64,000 bases of DNA, from positions 663,501 to 727,500 of the forward strand of contig MBPM02000029.1 in the NCBI GenBank assembly GCA_001695595.3, written 5' to 3'. This document shows, one piece after another, positions 34,526 to 44,866 of this stretch. The notes beneath the pieces were generated by a model, which did not search any database, had not been told where the DNA came from, and saw nothing but the letters and a program-made list of their open reading frames with translations. Within the stretch, counting starts at the first letter, position 1; each line of letters begins with the position of its first letter. Source of the DNA: Plasmopara viticola. Taxonomy: Eukaryota > Oomycota > Peronosporomycetes > Peronosporales > Peronosporaceae. The position numbers and the translations under genes are program-made.

Positions 34526-35428
34526 TCGCCCTTCCCCATAGCATAATAATGGTGCATTTCAATCTCTTTAATTTAACGCTTGGCTCAGGGAGCATCCAAC
34601 CTCAAATAGCAGATATCACCCGAATAAAGTATCGATGAATGACCATATGCTGCTCAGGTCTACTCCTCCTACTCAACACACCTTCTAGAAACGGTAATCC
34701 TGGTACTACGAGTCTCATTCTACCCGTCTAACCTAAAAGTCAAACTCAACATTTTTTGCAACTTCACAGCACCTTAGAGGTATGGCATAATTGAGTAACA
34801 AAAAGACTTGTATCGGCTGATGCTTCGGCTAAACTCAGGTGAAACCTCATTTTTCAATTTTTTGAGTGACAATTCGCGCGCTTTCCCACCTAGCTCCAAT
34901 ATAGCCTTTATTGCCCTGTTCGAAACAATTCAAGCGTCACAGAGCAGGATCAATCTCCCCTTTTTCCCATCCAAAGGCATTTACGCGCATCGTGGGCGAC
35001 TTTGGTTCGGGTGGGCATTCACCTTGAGTCGGCGTCATCGATGCTGACAACATTATTATCTTTTGTCAAATAGAGCACTTCCATGACTGAAGAACACCTC
35101 CAGTCGTGCACTGGTCGCTTTGGATCCTTGTGCATTTTCTTGAAGTCAAAAAGGACTGCCAGCGTATGTAGCCCGTACCCCGTGCTCTGAAACAAATGAG
35201 GATTTTACTCCAAACTTACAAACGATCAGACTTAACGCTTTTGGTTTACAATAATCACAAGTGCTTCCAAATGCAGCGGAGTGGCGATAGCTATCTGCTT
35301 ACAAGAAGCGTGCATTCAGATCTTTGATCTTCGTTCTATACTTGTACCAAATTTGTGTCGCAGATTGCTATCTAGCCCGACTTCAAAAGTCAATAGTAAT
35401 CAAAATATTACGACACATACGAGTAATA

Positions 35429-35753
35429 TTTTCGGAAAAGGTTGGGGTGACGCCCTCCTTCCAAGCGCGGGGGCTAAATGTTCGCGCGCTTCGGGCAGGT
35501 GCTCTCGGGCATCTGCAGGTCTCTAACGAGTCTCACCCTCGACGCGACGGTCTCCAGCACCAGGGCGCCACCTGGGCTCTTACCAAGTCAGAACTACACA
35601 CAATAATGGAAGACCCTCACGGCCTCGGTGCTGGCTGCACTGCCCGCCGAACGAGACCCGACGTATGCGGACACCACTCTATGCCGTGGACTAGCCATAG
35701 AGCCTAGCACGTGCATAACTTGGCAACGCGATAACGTAATACAATACAATACA
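35429..35753 (+). mobile_element. SINE-like element, copy 1
   Basis: A 325-bp element that begins near TTTCGGAAAAGGTTGGGG and ends in an (AATAC)n tail. It is flanked by a 12-bp direct repeat, ATACGAGTAATA, at 35417-35428 and 35754-35765, the mark of target-primed retroposition. It matches copies at 49545, 59244 and the split copy near 61000. I could not identify clear pol III A and B boxes, so it may be a SINE or a short non-autonomous LINE derivative. Open frames inside it are not genes. Confidence 0.9.
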
Positions 35754-35765
35754 ATACGAGTAATA

Positions 35766-37669
35766 CTAGAATTAAAGTAAAGTACTGTGTATATATCCTA
35801 CCTGCATTTTTATGTCCCACGTTATGGTAATGTCACCAGCGAGTGCGACACACACTAGCTTTGTTGCACTTCGACGTGAGACGGGTGTGACCAAAGTTAT
35901 ATACGACTCCAGAAACTTCTTTGCTGCTTTATTGGTATTGCGGTTTATGGGACCAGTCCTAGCGACCTTTACTAGAATTCTGCGACATGCTTGGCTCAAA
36001 ATAGTATTGGTAACTTGGCAATACGCAACAAGGTGGATTTTTTTCTTACCTCTGACAATTGAAGCAGCGAGCTGTTGATGATACTGTCAATCAACGTGTC
36101 GATGGAAAGATCTGTACTTAAATAACGGGTGCACGAGAAAGTCAACGTTACTTCTGCAAATGTTCAGTTCGACAGCAAAATCGCAATTGTGGCTGCATCG
36201 GACGGTGGAAATACCTCACATTGATGCATTCTTTATGCGACATCGGGAGGCACGACCAAAGTGGGAGATTTTTCCTGAAGCTATCGATGCCAGGTAGAAA
36301 CCCTCACAGAAAGCATTGACGCATACCTGAAATCTTGCAAGCTTTTTAACTAGTCCATCTCACAGAAATTTTGCGCATTCAAAATGCAGTCCAAATGCAC
36401 GCCGAAAAAAAACCGAGTTCTTCAAGTTTGTGCTCAAAGTTAAGGAAGCAGGCACGGCATCAATTCAGATGTAAATAGCGAGCACATTAAGGAATAGCCC
36501 TCACAAAAATATGATTTGCACCGAGCACAATTTCCAGATGCATGCTTATGCTTATGTGAGCAGCAACCAAGGAGTAGCAACTCGCTGATTGCATCATTAA
36601 AAAATGAAAAATACTAATGCAATGGTGCACAGTATAAAAGACAAAAGTTTCTTCACACAATGAGAAGAGATGTCCGTATCATAATGATGAGGACATAAAT
36701 TGAGATCTCGGACAATGTAGCGGGATCGTAGAACTGAAGCTTAATGCCATTTGTGTGACAATCATGACAACGAAGCGGAGAGATAGCACATCCTCGGCCC
36801 GCACATTGTGTTTTTCAATAACATCCTTCTCGACTCCAACACGAGCAATTTCTTTGTGTGTGAAATTAAGGCCACTCCACTTTATTGCACATATTGCGTG
36901 TGACGGTAAGATGGAGATTTAAGGCACCAATCAGATATGGTGACGTCAAAGTTTAGAGGTGATTCAACACTTTTTTTACTTGATAATGTTCAAGAGTCAT
37001 CAAAGCTTTAAATGAACCCGTGCCCAAAAGTCATTTTATTCTAGAAAAATGATATCTTCCTTAGACAAAGGGTGGCTTTTCACTGAGCCTCATGACACGA
37101 ATCCAGTTCGACAGCTACACAAAGTTCTCTTGTGTTCTTTTGCGCATACGTATGAGGTTGATATCGCGACCTTAGCCATGTAACACAAAGCTTTAAGCAG
37201 CAAATCTATGGATAGAAGAAGCACTTTAAACAACGTGCTCGTTCTTTCTGTTCCATAGAATACGTAAACGCAGTAATAGAGTTTGGTGTAGAGCCGCTGA
37301 GTTCCGGAGCCGCTGAGCTGGTAAAGACACTTTCATTTTGCAATAGCCGAAGATTTGCAATCTAGGTTAGGAATAACCCACCAGAGTTTAGGGACGGCCC
37401 TTAGGGCTAGAACGTACACTAGTCGGCTGCACTGTTACAATTAAATTCTCTAAAGATAATACTTTCCATCTTGTAAGGCGCAATTTCAACGTATGGGCGC
37501 GCAAGCCAAATTTAATGCGATCGTCATGATTACAACGCAGAACTTGAGCCTGCGTTCGACATAGTGTGATAAACACTGGCTCCCTTGCAGTAAAATCGCG
37601 CGGCGACAAAGACACGCTAAGAGGCCAAAGAGTTGCACCCTCGTAACGACGGGTGACCAGTTGCTATTA
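35766..37669. other. Gene-poor region
   Basis: Only short unrecognised frames on both strands (for example 35812-36078 plus). I see no intact gene, repeat pair or RNA gene. Confidence 0.3.
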
Positions 37670-38080
37670 ATGACTGATGAAGTGACCATGGCTCATTCTC
37701 CATATCATTGCCTAGCACCCAACGACTGTCATTCCGCAACAATGTGCAACTCGGTCGCGATCAAGAGCGGTTTGCCCTCCTTTGTCGTGGATTTTGCAAT
37801 GGCATCAGCTCCTATTAAGCCACAATCCTTGCCAAATTTGAATGGCTCGTCTCAGTACCAGCAATTAGGCGAGCAGTATTCGCAGCAGACAGAAGGCGTC
37901 TTGTTCAAGAGTGAGGCTTTTCGATTGCGTAACGAGGCCAAGATCTCGGAGCTTGTGCGTATCGCCACTGCCTCGTCTGAAGCGTGCGAGACCAACGCTT
38001 TGCTTGCCAGGAAAGCATTGAAGTATCGTCGCGTGTTCGAACGACATCCAGCCGTCGTGACGGCTGTTGTGCCTTGCTAG
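37670..38080 (+). CDS. Hypothetical protein
   Basis: A 136-residue frame from ATG 37670 to TAG 38080; internal ATGs at 37688 and 37799 are alternative starts. The region from the third ATG on looks more protein-like: PIKPQSLPNLNG.., then a charged helix (SEAFRLRNEAKISELVRIATASSEACETNALLARKALKY split here for description, residues about 85-125). No signal peptide, membrane segment or known domain. Its GC content and codon use match the neighbouring real genes better than the flanking gene-poor DNA. A 5' exon may be missing. Confidence 0.45.
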   Translation: MTDEVTMAHSPYHCLAPNDCHSATMCNSVAIKSGLPSFVVDFAMASAPIKPQSLPNLNGSSQYQQLGEQYSQQTEGVLFKSEAFRLRNEAKISELVRIATASSEACETNALLARKALKYRRVFERHPAVVTAVVPC

Positions 38081-38425
38081 TCGTCAATGTGACCTTGCAA
38101 ATTTGTGAATATCATACTTTTTGGATCGCATTAATTTCTTGACCGTTATAGAATACCAATTACCAATGTTTCTCAATAAAAGCTGTCGCATGCTAAACGT
38201 TTCCACATTCACGTCCACGTTTGCGATTGCTGCATCATCATAACTGGACACGAAGCAATCGACGCAGAGTACAGAGGTCACGAGGAACCGGCAAGTAATA
38301 CTCTATAGCTTATTAATCTCGAAGCTTTCTCAAATTTCCGTCTCTTTTCCACCAATCCGCGACCTCCGCCTGTCAAACTGACTCCTACACTGGGCCATTT
38401 CCCCCTCTTTCGGCATCCTCTCACG

Positions 38426-40693
38426 ATGCTCAAGCGTCCCGCGTCCACCGAGTCGGCGCTGGCCGGCAGCCCGTCGCCGTCGCCACCACTTGCCAAGAAA
38501 AAGCGACGATCGCAACCCATGGGCAATCTCACGAATTTGCAAAAGCGTCAGCTCTGTATCAAGTTTTCCCAAGTCAAAATGACACAACAGGAGCTGTGCC
38601 ACTGGGCCAAGCGCGAGTTCCAGCTCACGCACTTGCCGCATCAATCTACAATCTCCAAGATCCTCGCACGTTCGGAAGAATTGACCCAAATGGCACCTCG
38701 AGATCTATCCGCGCGTCGCAAAGGACTCGTCACGCATCCAGAGCTCGATACAGCGCTGTGCAATTGGGTGCTCTGTGCACGTCATAACGGCTACAAGATC
38801 TCTGGTGACATTATCAAGAGTCAAGCACGATCACTCGCGGCTCAACTTGGGATTGCATCTACTATGAGCTTTTCAAATGGATGGCTTGGAGGTTTCAAGA
38901 AGCGGTACAATATTCGGCTCGGAAGCGCTGCTGCTGCAATGGATTGTGTCAATAGCGTGACAATGACGAGTAGTATTACCTCACGTGAACAATTGCAAAG
39001 CATCGCACGTGTCTACGATCCACGCGATGTGTATTGTATGCACGAAACTGGACTCTACTATGAACTGCCACCCGAGAAACCAGCCGGACGTGGGCGTGCG
39101 GCGAGGAGAGACATGTGTGGCGAGCGTCTCACTGTTGTGTTCACAGTCAATGCTGACGCTAGCGACAGGATGGAGCCCATGTTCATTGGCACGAGTAAAT
39201 TGCCCGATACGACGGAAGACTTGGATGTTGACAACGCACGGTCGCAGTTTTACTATCAAAACAACAGACGCGCATGGATGACGCCAGTCATGTTTCAGGA
39301 TTACGTCTCGGCCATCGACACACGAATGCATGACGAAGGTAGGTATATCTTGTTGCTCGTATCGCCTGCGCCGTCACACGTCACACTCGGACTTGAGCTG
39401 ACAAACGTGCGGCTTGAGATTCTACCGCCGCTTTTGGAATCGCTGCCGGTTTTGGTGCATTCGTCGATGCAAAACGACAATGCAAGTCTCGCCACTGCCT
39501 CCGAGACCATTGCTAACGACACGTCCATGCCGGATGCTGCTTCGTCGCTCGCAGACTCCACTGCGACGCAATCGGAATCTAAAGTGAAGTTGCAGCCGGC
39601 GATGGAAACACCAGTGGCCGATAATAGCCACTCGTCGATTATGGCGTCGACGATTACGACGTTGCAGCCATTGGAAGCCGGCCTTATTGCAGCGTTTAAG
39701 CGTCGGTACCGACGCTATCACATGCTGTACGCTTTGGACCGCTTTGAAGCTGGACGGCAGCACGTTTTTCATGTCGAGCAGTTGCAAGCCATGCGGTGGG
39801 CGCGTCACTGTTGGAAGCAAGAGATTCCAGAGGAAATCATACGCAAGTGTTGGGCTGCCACTGAAATTCTTGTGCCTCGACCGAACGTTGACACCGTTGC
39901 AGCCTTTGAGTTAATTGAGCAAGAGATTGACAAGGAAATTTGTGACACTGTCTCGGCGCTTGAGATCTTGCGACCGCTGCCCATTGATGAGTTTGTGAGT
40001 CCGCGCGATGAGAATAACGGAATCCACTGCGCTGGGTTGGAAGAAATGGACTTTGTGTTCACCGTTCCGGACACATCGAACAGCATTGTCAAGCACGCGA
40101 CCAAAATGGGTTTGCCCAGTGGTGCCGAGACGGCGAAACAGCAAGCCACTGTGGCGCCTGTCGAATTGACCCCGCGTCTACAGGAACTTCACGCTCGCAT
40201 TGAAGCGTCTGCATCGTCGGCTGCCACTGCTGCCGCATCGGGTCTAAGTCTTACTCCAACGTTGACGTTAGGAGACGGCGCAAGTTCAGCGTCGACAGCA
40301 ACGGGCAACGGAGACGACATGCTTGGCTTTTCGTCCAGCGCCAAGGCTGTCGACAAACCGGCGACAAACGAACAGCTCGTTGCGTGCTTTAAAATGTTGT
40401 TGCCTGAACTAGATCGACTGCGGTTTGATGATCACACGAAAAAGAGCATTCGCTTGGCGTTTCGTAAGCTCAAGGAGACAGTCGAACAACAAGCGCTGGA
40501 CCGCAAACGCGGTACGATGAAGAAGATGCAGCCGAATCAAGAGCCTTCGCACCTTTCGTCTTCAGTTCCAATGCAAGCTTCGCTTCCAGAACAGGACATG
40601 CATCAGTTGCACCAGCACCTTTTGATGCCGTCTGATCAGCCGCCACAGGATGTGGCCATCCCGTCGCAGCTAAGCGACCACACCATCTTGTAG
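38426..40693 (+). CDS. CENP-B/pogo (Tigger)-like transposase-derived protein, catalytically dead
   Basis: A 755-residue single-exon protein starting at ATG 38426. Residues 33-85 form a CENP-B-type N-terminal helix-turn-helix (LTNLQKRQLC.., TISKIL). Residues 95-165 form the Tc5/CENP-B second DNA-binding domain (NWVLCARHNGYKISGD, FSNGWLGGFKKRYNI). Residues 195-485 match the pogo DDE-1 fold, but all three catalytic acids are changed: H206 in MHETGL (family DETG), S313 in LLVSPAPSH (family LLDNAPSH) and E417 in LQPLEAG (family LQPLDAG). A roughly 75-residue Ser/Thr/Ala-rich insert separates LPP from the third motif. The tail (490-755) is low-complexity and Gln/Ser-rich. The N terminus has a nuclear-signal-like KKKRR. 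With an intact long frame and no flanking inverted repeats, it is probably a domesticated DNA-binding protein. Confidence 0.85.
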   Translation: MLKRPASTESALAGSPSPSPPLAKKKRRSQPMGNLTNLQKRQLCIKFSQVKMTQQELCHWAKREFQLTHLPHQSTISKILARSEELTQMAPRDLSARRKGLVTHPELDTALCNWVLCARHNGYKISGDIIKSQARSLAAQLGIASTMSFSNGWLGGFKKRYNIRLGSAAAAMDCVNSVTMTSSITSREQLQSIARVYDPRDVYCMHETGLYYELPPEKPAGRGRAARRDMCGERLTVVFTVNADASDRMEPMFIGTSKLPDTTEDLDVDNARSQFYYQNNRRAWMTPVMFQDYVSAIDTRMHDEGRYILLLVSPAPSHVTLGLELTNVRLEILPPLLESLPVLVHSSMQNDNASLATASETIANDTSMPDAASSLADSTATQSESKVKLQPAMETPVADNSHSSIMASTITTLQPLEAGLIAAFKRRYRRYHMLYALDRFEAGRQHVFHVEQLQAMRWARHCWKQEIPEEIIRKCWAATEILVPRPNVDTVAAFELIEQEIDKEICDTVSALEILRPLPIDEFVSPRDENNGIHCAGLEEMDFVFTVPDTSNSIVKHATKMGLPSGAETAKQQATVAPVELTPRLQELHARIEASASSAATAAASGLSLTPTLTLGDGASSASTATGNGDDMLGFSSSAKAVDKPATNEQLVACFKMLLPELDRLRFDDHTKKSIRLAFRKLKETVEQQALDRKRGTMKKMQPNQEPSHLSSSVPMQASLPEQDMHQLHQHLLMPSDQPPQDVAIPSQLSDHTIL

Positions 40694-41180
40694 AATGTCG
40701 TTTTTGTAATATTAAAACGCGCTATGGGTTTCAAACCAGTGTCTCGATCGCTGTCGTTACGTTAACTTGTTGGTTATGGTAGTAAGAGCCAAGAAGCTTC
40801 AGTGGGATGCCTCTACGCTTGATCGCAGTAATACTAGAGCCTTTTATTTCCATCCTGCTTGTAAGCAAGACGAGGTTCAAACTCTCGGCACGTTTGTACC
40901 ATAAAGGGCGGCGCCTACTGACCACTGCAACGCGTAGTGTACCAAGCACGTACTGTTTCCGTTCGTGCGCCTTTATTACGTCTCGCAGACAGTCTACTGG
41001 TTGGTTGCGGGATGGTAAAGTTGGCGTTACGCACACTTGGTTCCTCCACCCCTTCGTCTCACAACGTGGCTGGCTTTCTCTGCGTCGTGTTTAGGGGGCT
41101 CCGATGCGCTTTTCAGCAAGATGGCACCGTCCGTTAAGCTCTAACGATCTCACTTTTGAATCGCCCGAGACACTTTGAAC
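40694..41180. other. Intergenic region
   Basis: Lies between the transposase-derived gene and the mucin-like gene, both on the plus strand. It should hold a terminator and a promoter, but I see no clear motif. A frame at 40807-41094 is not protein-like. Confidence 0.4.
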
Positions 41181-42590
41181 ATGCTTCGCCGTCTAGTAGC
41201 AACAGCAGTAGCATTAGCACTCGTAGCATTACATGACGTTCGAGCACAGGAGGCTGGTCCTGCGATAGCAGAAAACGTCGCACCGAATACGTTAGCTCCA
41301 GGTGAAACAACGACAGCTCCTGTAGTGACCGACCCCGCAGCTCCACTAGCCACCACAGCGCCACCAATTGCCACGGAGGCAGTAGCGGCAACGTTAGTCC
41401 CGACTGGAGCTCCTACACTTCCGATTACATTAGATACTCCGCCTCCTACTACGCCCCCACCAACGCCGACACCAGTTCCTGTGACGGCAGCTCCCGTCGC
41501 CGACGCGAGCTTGCAGGTAACTCCAGCGCCTCCGACCACCGTGGCACCAACAGCGACGCCGTCGCTTGCTCAGGGCACGTCTGAAACCAATACGACAAAA
41601 CCATTAGAAAAGCCTCGCACGTTTCGAGGCGTTGTCGCTGAAAATCGCACATCGTCTTCACTGTCGTCCTCTCAAGACGGTGCCGCGGACAACAGCACGA
41701 GTACATATCCGACTCTGTCTTCGTCTTCAGAAGGCGATACGAAGACGAGGACTTCAGGCACTTTAAAAGGCTTTTCGTTCTCGAAAACTGTCGCGATCTC
41801 CGTACTCGGTAGCATTGGGCTCCTTCTCATTACGATTCTACTCTGTGTCGTGTGCAAAGCTCGTGGACGTGACTTTCCAGACCTCACCACGCCAACTCTA
41901 GCTACAAACACGTTTCCGTCCGCCTTGACAAACGCGCCGACCAGTCCAAGCTCAAGTGTGTGGAAATCGAATCGCTCAACGTTCGCATCTCGAGATTTGC
42001 CGCTTGCGTCAAGTATTCGTGCCAAATTGAATGCAAATGCACGATCGCCTATCGAATACGATCGTCCTCACCCCATTTCGATGACTGCCAGTCGACCGCA
42101 TGACACGTCGACGCTGTTGATCCGACAGTCGAACATTTCCGACCGAAGTCTCAGTCTTCGAGGATGTTCTGAATTTTCAGTGCATCACCAAGGAAACTCG
42201 GACGTTTCTGGTCGATACTCGACAAGTGATCGGTACTCGACGAAAGGAAGATATTCAACAACATCTCGACTGTCCAGTGAATTTGAACGTAGCAACTCTG
42301 GAGTCCCGCCTCTCGTTCCAAAGGCTGTCGACGCTAGTCGCGTTTCGTCCTCATCGTCGACTCCTTCATCAGCTGCAGCGAGGAGACACAACCGTGTGTC
42401 ATTAGCAAATCACGATCGGATCCCGCCACCTCGACCAGAAGATTCACATGCTACAGACGGCATCAAACCACGTACGGACGTACCGGATTGGTACCGTGTG
42501 ATCAAGTCTCCAGCCGACACCGACCGGTACACCACGACATCTCTTGTCAGTGAGAATGCGAGTGGTGATCCCGACTCGTTCGAGTTGTAG
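41181..42590 (+). CDS. Mucin-like type I membrane protein, function unknown
   Basis: A 469-residue single-exon protein. The start is ATG 41181 (MLRRLVATAV), not the TTG two codons upstream. Residues 1-23 form a signal peptide ending at ..VRAQ. Residues 24-125 are rich in Thr, Pro and Ala (TPPPTTPPPTPTPVPV), typical of heavy O-glycosylation, and later NTT, NRT and NST sequons suggest N-glycosylation. One transmembrane helix lies at about 203-225 (VAISVLGSIGLLLITILLCVV), followed by basic KARGR, giving an outside N terminus. The Ser-rich cytosolic tail of about 240 residues has repeated RYSTS/RYSTK/RYSTT motifs, possible phosphosites. It may be a wall or adhesion sensor; that is inference. The family is not recognised. 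Confidence 0.75.
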   Translation: MLRRLVATAVALALVALHDVRAQEAGPAIAENVAPNTLAPGETTTAPVVTDPAAPLATTAPPIATEAVAATLVPTGAPTLPITLDTPPPTTPPPTPTPVPVTAAPVADASLQVTPAPPTTVAPTATPSLAQGTSETNTTKPLEKPRTFRGVVAENRTSSSLSSSQDGAADNSTSTYPTLSSSSEGDTKTRTSGTLKGFSFSKTVAISVLGSIGLLLITILLCVVCKARGRDFPDLTTPTLATNTFPSALTNAPTSPSSSVWKSNRSTFASRDLPLASSIRAKLNANARSPIEYDRPHPISMTASRPHDTSTLLIRQSNISDRSLSLRGCSEFSVHHQGNSDVSGRYSTSDRYSTKGRYSTTSRLSSEFERSNSGVPPLVPKAVDASRVSSSSSTPSSAAARRHNRVSLANHDRIPPPRPEDSHATDGIKPRTDVPDWYRVIKSPADTDRYTTTSLVSENASGDPDSFEL

Positions 42591-42769
42591 GCAAGAAAGA
42601 CAGAAGGCCACCCGATAGCAGGGTATATGAACCGATAACGAGGAGTTTAAGGGTACAGCAATTGAAACGCGAAAAAAAAATGGCGTGTTTACGATAGATG
42701 CAGGAAGCATAAGCTACAATTTTGAATCACTTCTTTTACTGGTGCGAGTCATGATTACGCTTCTTTTCT

Positions 42770-43884
42770 TCATTGTTTATTGCTTGAAAACGACTTTGCA
42801 CGCACTTCCAGCACAGCGCCGGACGGGAGGTCAGCCAGACGATAAGGTCCATACTGAACGCGCATCAATTCTTTGACCACTAGTCGCACGTGTGCCAATG
42901 CCTTTCGGACCTCGCGGTTCTGTGTAGATAGTACAAAAGCATGTGGTAAAGCATCATGTCGTGGTGTCATTCCAAACGCAGTGTACCTTGCCCTCAGCGA
43001 TCTTGACCTGTAGCCACGAATCCTTTTTCTTCGTCGACTGCACCGTCACTTGGATCGGTCGGTACTTGACACCGTCAACGAGTGGTCCTCGTTGCAGTTC
43101 CAACAGCTTGGATTCAGATACGTTGCCACGTACTAGAGCGCGATAGACTCGAGAGACGCCCGTCGTTGGGTGTTCCAACCCCCTCGCGTAGTCTCCGTCG
43201 TTTGTAAAAAGCAGCAACCCTGCAGTATTAAAGTCAAGTCGACCCTATAGTAACAAAAACACTTTATCCACCTCTCTGTCTTACAAGACTAGAGTCGACT
43301 TCACTTACTATTGGCATCAAGTGCTGCGTGAGTCCCATAACCCGCAGTCGGTCAAAGATCGTCGCGCGGCCTCGTGGGTCGTTCGTCGTCACTAATTCCT
43401 ATACATCCCACGCAATGTATTAGCTCCATTTCGGCATCGTGCAATAATGTCAGTCACGGCTTACCCCCTTCATCTTGTGAGCCATCCAGACCTTGACTTT
43501 CTGCGTCTTGGACAGCACGCGCCCGTCCACTTCCACGACGTCCTTGTCCACGTCCACTGTCGTTGCAACATTGGCCACAACTTGTCCATTTACGGTCACG
43601 TCAAAGCTCTGGATGCGTTTTTCAGCCTCACGTCGCGAGCACAAACCCGACATGGCAATGCGCTTCGCCAGTCGAACAGTAGATGTCTTTGCATCGCTCA
43701 AACTGGCCTCCTTTCGATCGAAATCGAGTGATCGGACCGCAGAAATCTTTTCCTGAAACTGTACTTTTTCGGATCGCCCAGCTTTTTTGATCGTTACTAC
43801 TCCGCGCCGCTGGTTCTCGGCGCGAAATGGCTGTACGAGCCGCTTCATGCGTCGCATTTTGCTGGTCAGGGCAATGATTTCCAT
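42770..43884 (-). CDS. RsuA/RluB-type pseudouridine synthase with S4 domain
   Basis: This enzyme isomerises a uridine in ribosomal RNA. Four phase-0 exons on the minus strand are 43884-43465, 43398-43309, 43244-42987 and 42919-42770, giving 305 residues. Introns are 66, 64 and 67 bp with GTAAGC, GTAAGT and GTACAC donors. Exon 1 encodes a basic N terminus and an S4 RNA-binding domain (RLAKRIAMSGLCSRREAEKRI). Splicing creates KGELVTTNDPRGR and then GRLDFNTAGLLLFTND, with the catalytic Asp in GRLD. The last junction gives the EGKNREVRK motif near the C terminus. The basic N terminus could be an organelle targeting signal, which would fit a bacterial-type rRNA substrate. It diverges from SEC11 with 94 bp between start codons. 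Confidence 0.88.
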
Positions 43885-43978
43885 CGGTATATAGAAACCT
43901 GTTTATACAAATACCCATTTTGAAAAATCTTGCAAGGTCATTTCAATAAACGTGGCACCGTGTAAGATAGCGAACCTC
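43885..43978. promoter_or_regulatory. Bidirectional promoter of pseudouridine synthase and SEC11
   Basis: Only 94 bp separate the two divergent ATGs. On the plus strand TCATTTC at 43938-43944 matches the oomycete initiator consensus (YCAYTYY), 35 bp before the SEC11 ATG. No clear motif was found for the other direction. Confidence 0.45.
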
Positions 43979-44793
43979 ATGCTGAAGCAGCAAGTCGACG
44001 AAGTGAAGCGGCTCTGGGCCAACAAGCGGCAGCTGACACACCAGGGTCTGAACTTGATTCTAGTAATGGTGTCGGCGCTTATGATCTGGAAAGGGCTTAT
44101 GGCCTTCACAAAGAGTGAGTCGCCTGTCGTCGTCGTTCTCAGTGGAAGCATGGAGCCCGCCTTTCAACGTGGTGACATTCTGTATCTCGACAACAATGTG
44201 CGTCCATGCACTGCGTCGGTACTAGCCTTTACAAGTTGATATAGAACGTGGTTATGATTGTGCTTAGAAACCGCAACTTGAAATTGGCGACATTGTCGTG
44301 TATAAAGTCAAGGGTCGAGATATCCCCATCGTGCATCGCTTACTTGAGCTCCACGAGCGGTAAGACGATTTGAAAGACCTCTTTGACATGCATTGCTAAT
44401 TTCAAAGTACTGATTCAAAGAGCGTCGGACGGAAACCACGTGTACCTTACGAAAGGCGACAACAATAATGTGGACGACCGGTACGACCATGCTTTTCAGC
44501 TTTACCTATATATAATCGAATCGATTCTCATTGTCACCCTATTTATCTAGTGGACTGTACGCATTCGGCCAGTTGTGGCTCGAGCGTGGGGACATCATTG
44601 GCATTGCCAGAGCGTGCGTCCAGCTTTTGCGTCACTTTAATAATTGTATTCACCAAAACCTCACGAGTCTCATGTATCTGCCAGGTCCGTCCCCTATGCT
44701 GGCATGTTGACTATTTTGCTTAATGATTATCCCATCCTCAAGTACCTCATGGTAGGCGGGATGGCCGTCCTCGTCCTCACTCAAAGAGAGTAA
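43979..44793 (+). CDS. SEC11: Signal peptidase complex catalytic subunit SEC11
   Basis: The membrane serine protease that removes signal peptides in the ER. Five exons (43979-44197, 44268-44359, 44421-44480, 44551-44613, 44685-44793) give 180 residues, the family's usual size. Introns are 70, 61, 70 and 71 bp. The start is ATG 43979 ([13 protein letters not shown]); the frame upstream has only GTG. The transmembrane anchor is [12 protein letters not shown]. Catalytic Ser is in SGSMEP, His in IPIVHRLLE, and the Asp region is [13 protein letters not shown]. The second intron's acceptor at 44420 is chosen over the AG at 44407, which would shift the frame. The C terminus [15 protein letters not shown] matches the family. 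It converges on the O-GlcNAc transferase gene, 73 bp away. Confidence 0.93.
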
Positions 44794-44866
44794 ATGTAGC
44801 AACTTTTGGCAACAAGCGTGGTTTTGCTGAGATCGAGCAATTTAACATGAAAAAATGGCACATGAC

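Larger units (their letters stand above)
32561..35428. other. Gene-poor region between retroelement remnant and SINE-like copy
   Basis: No intact gene. It contains a strong hairpin (33731-33801), an 8-bp-arm palindrome at 33486-33507 (AAGGTATC..GATACCTT) and a tandem duplication (34329-34525). Frames such as 34414-34106 minus are not recognised. Confidence 0.35.

Noticed and set aside
44360..44407. First AG (44407) as acceptor of SEC11 intron 2
   Set aside because: It shifts the frame and loses the LTKGDNN motif; the AG at 44420 keeps it.
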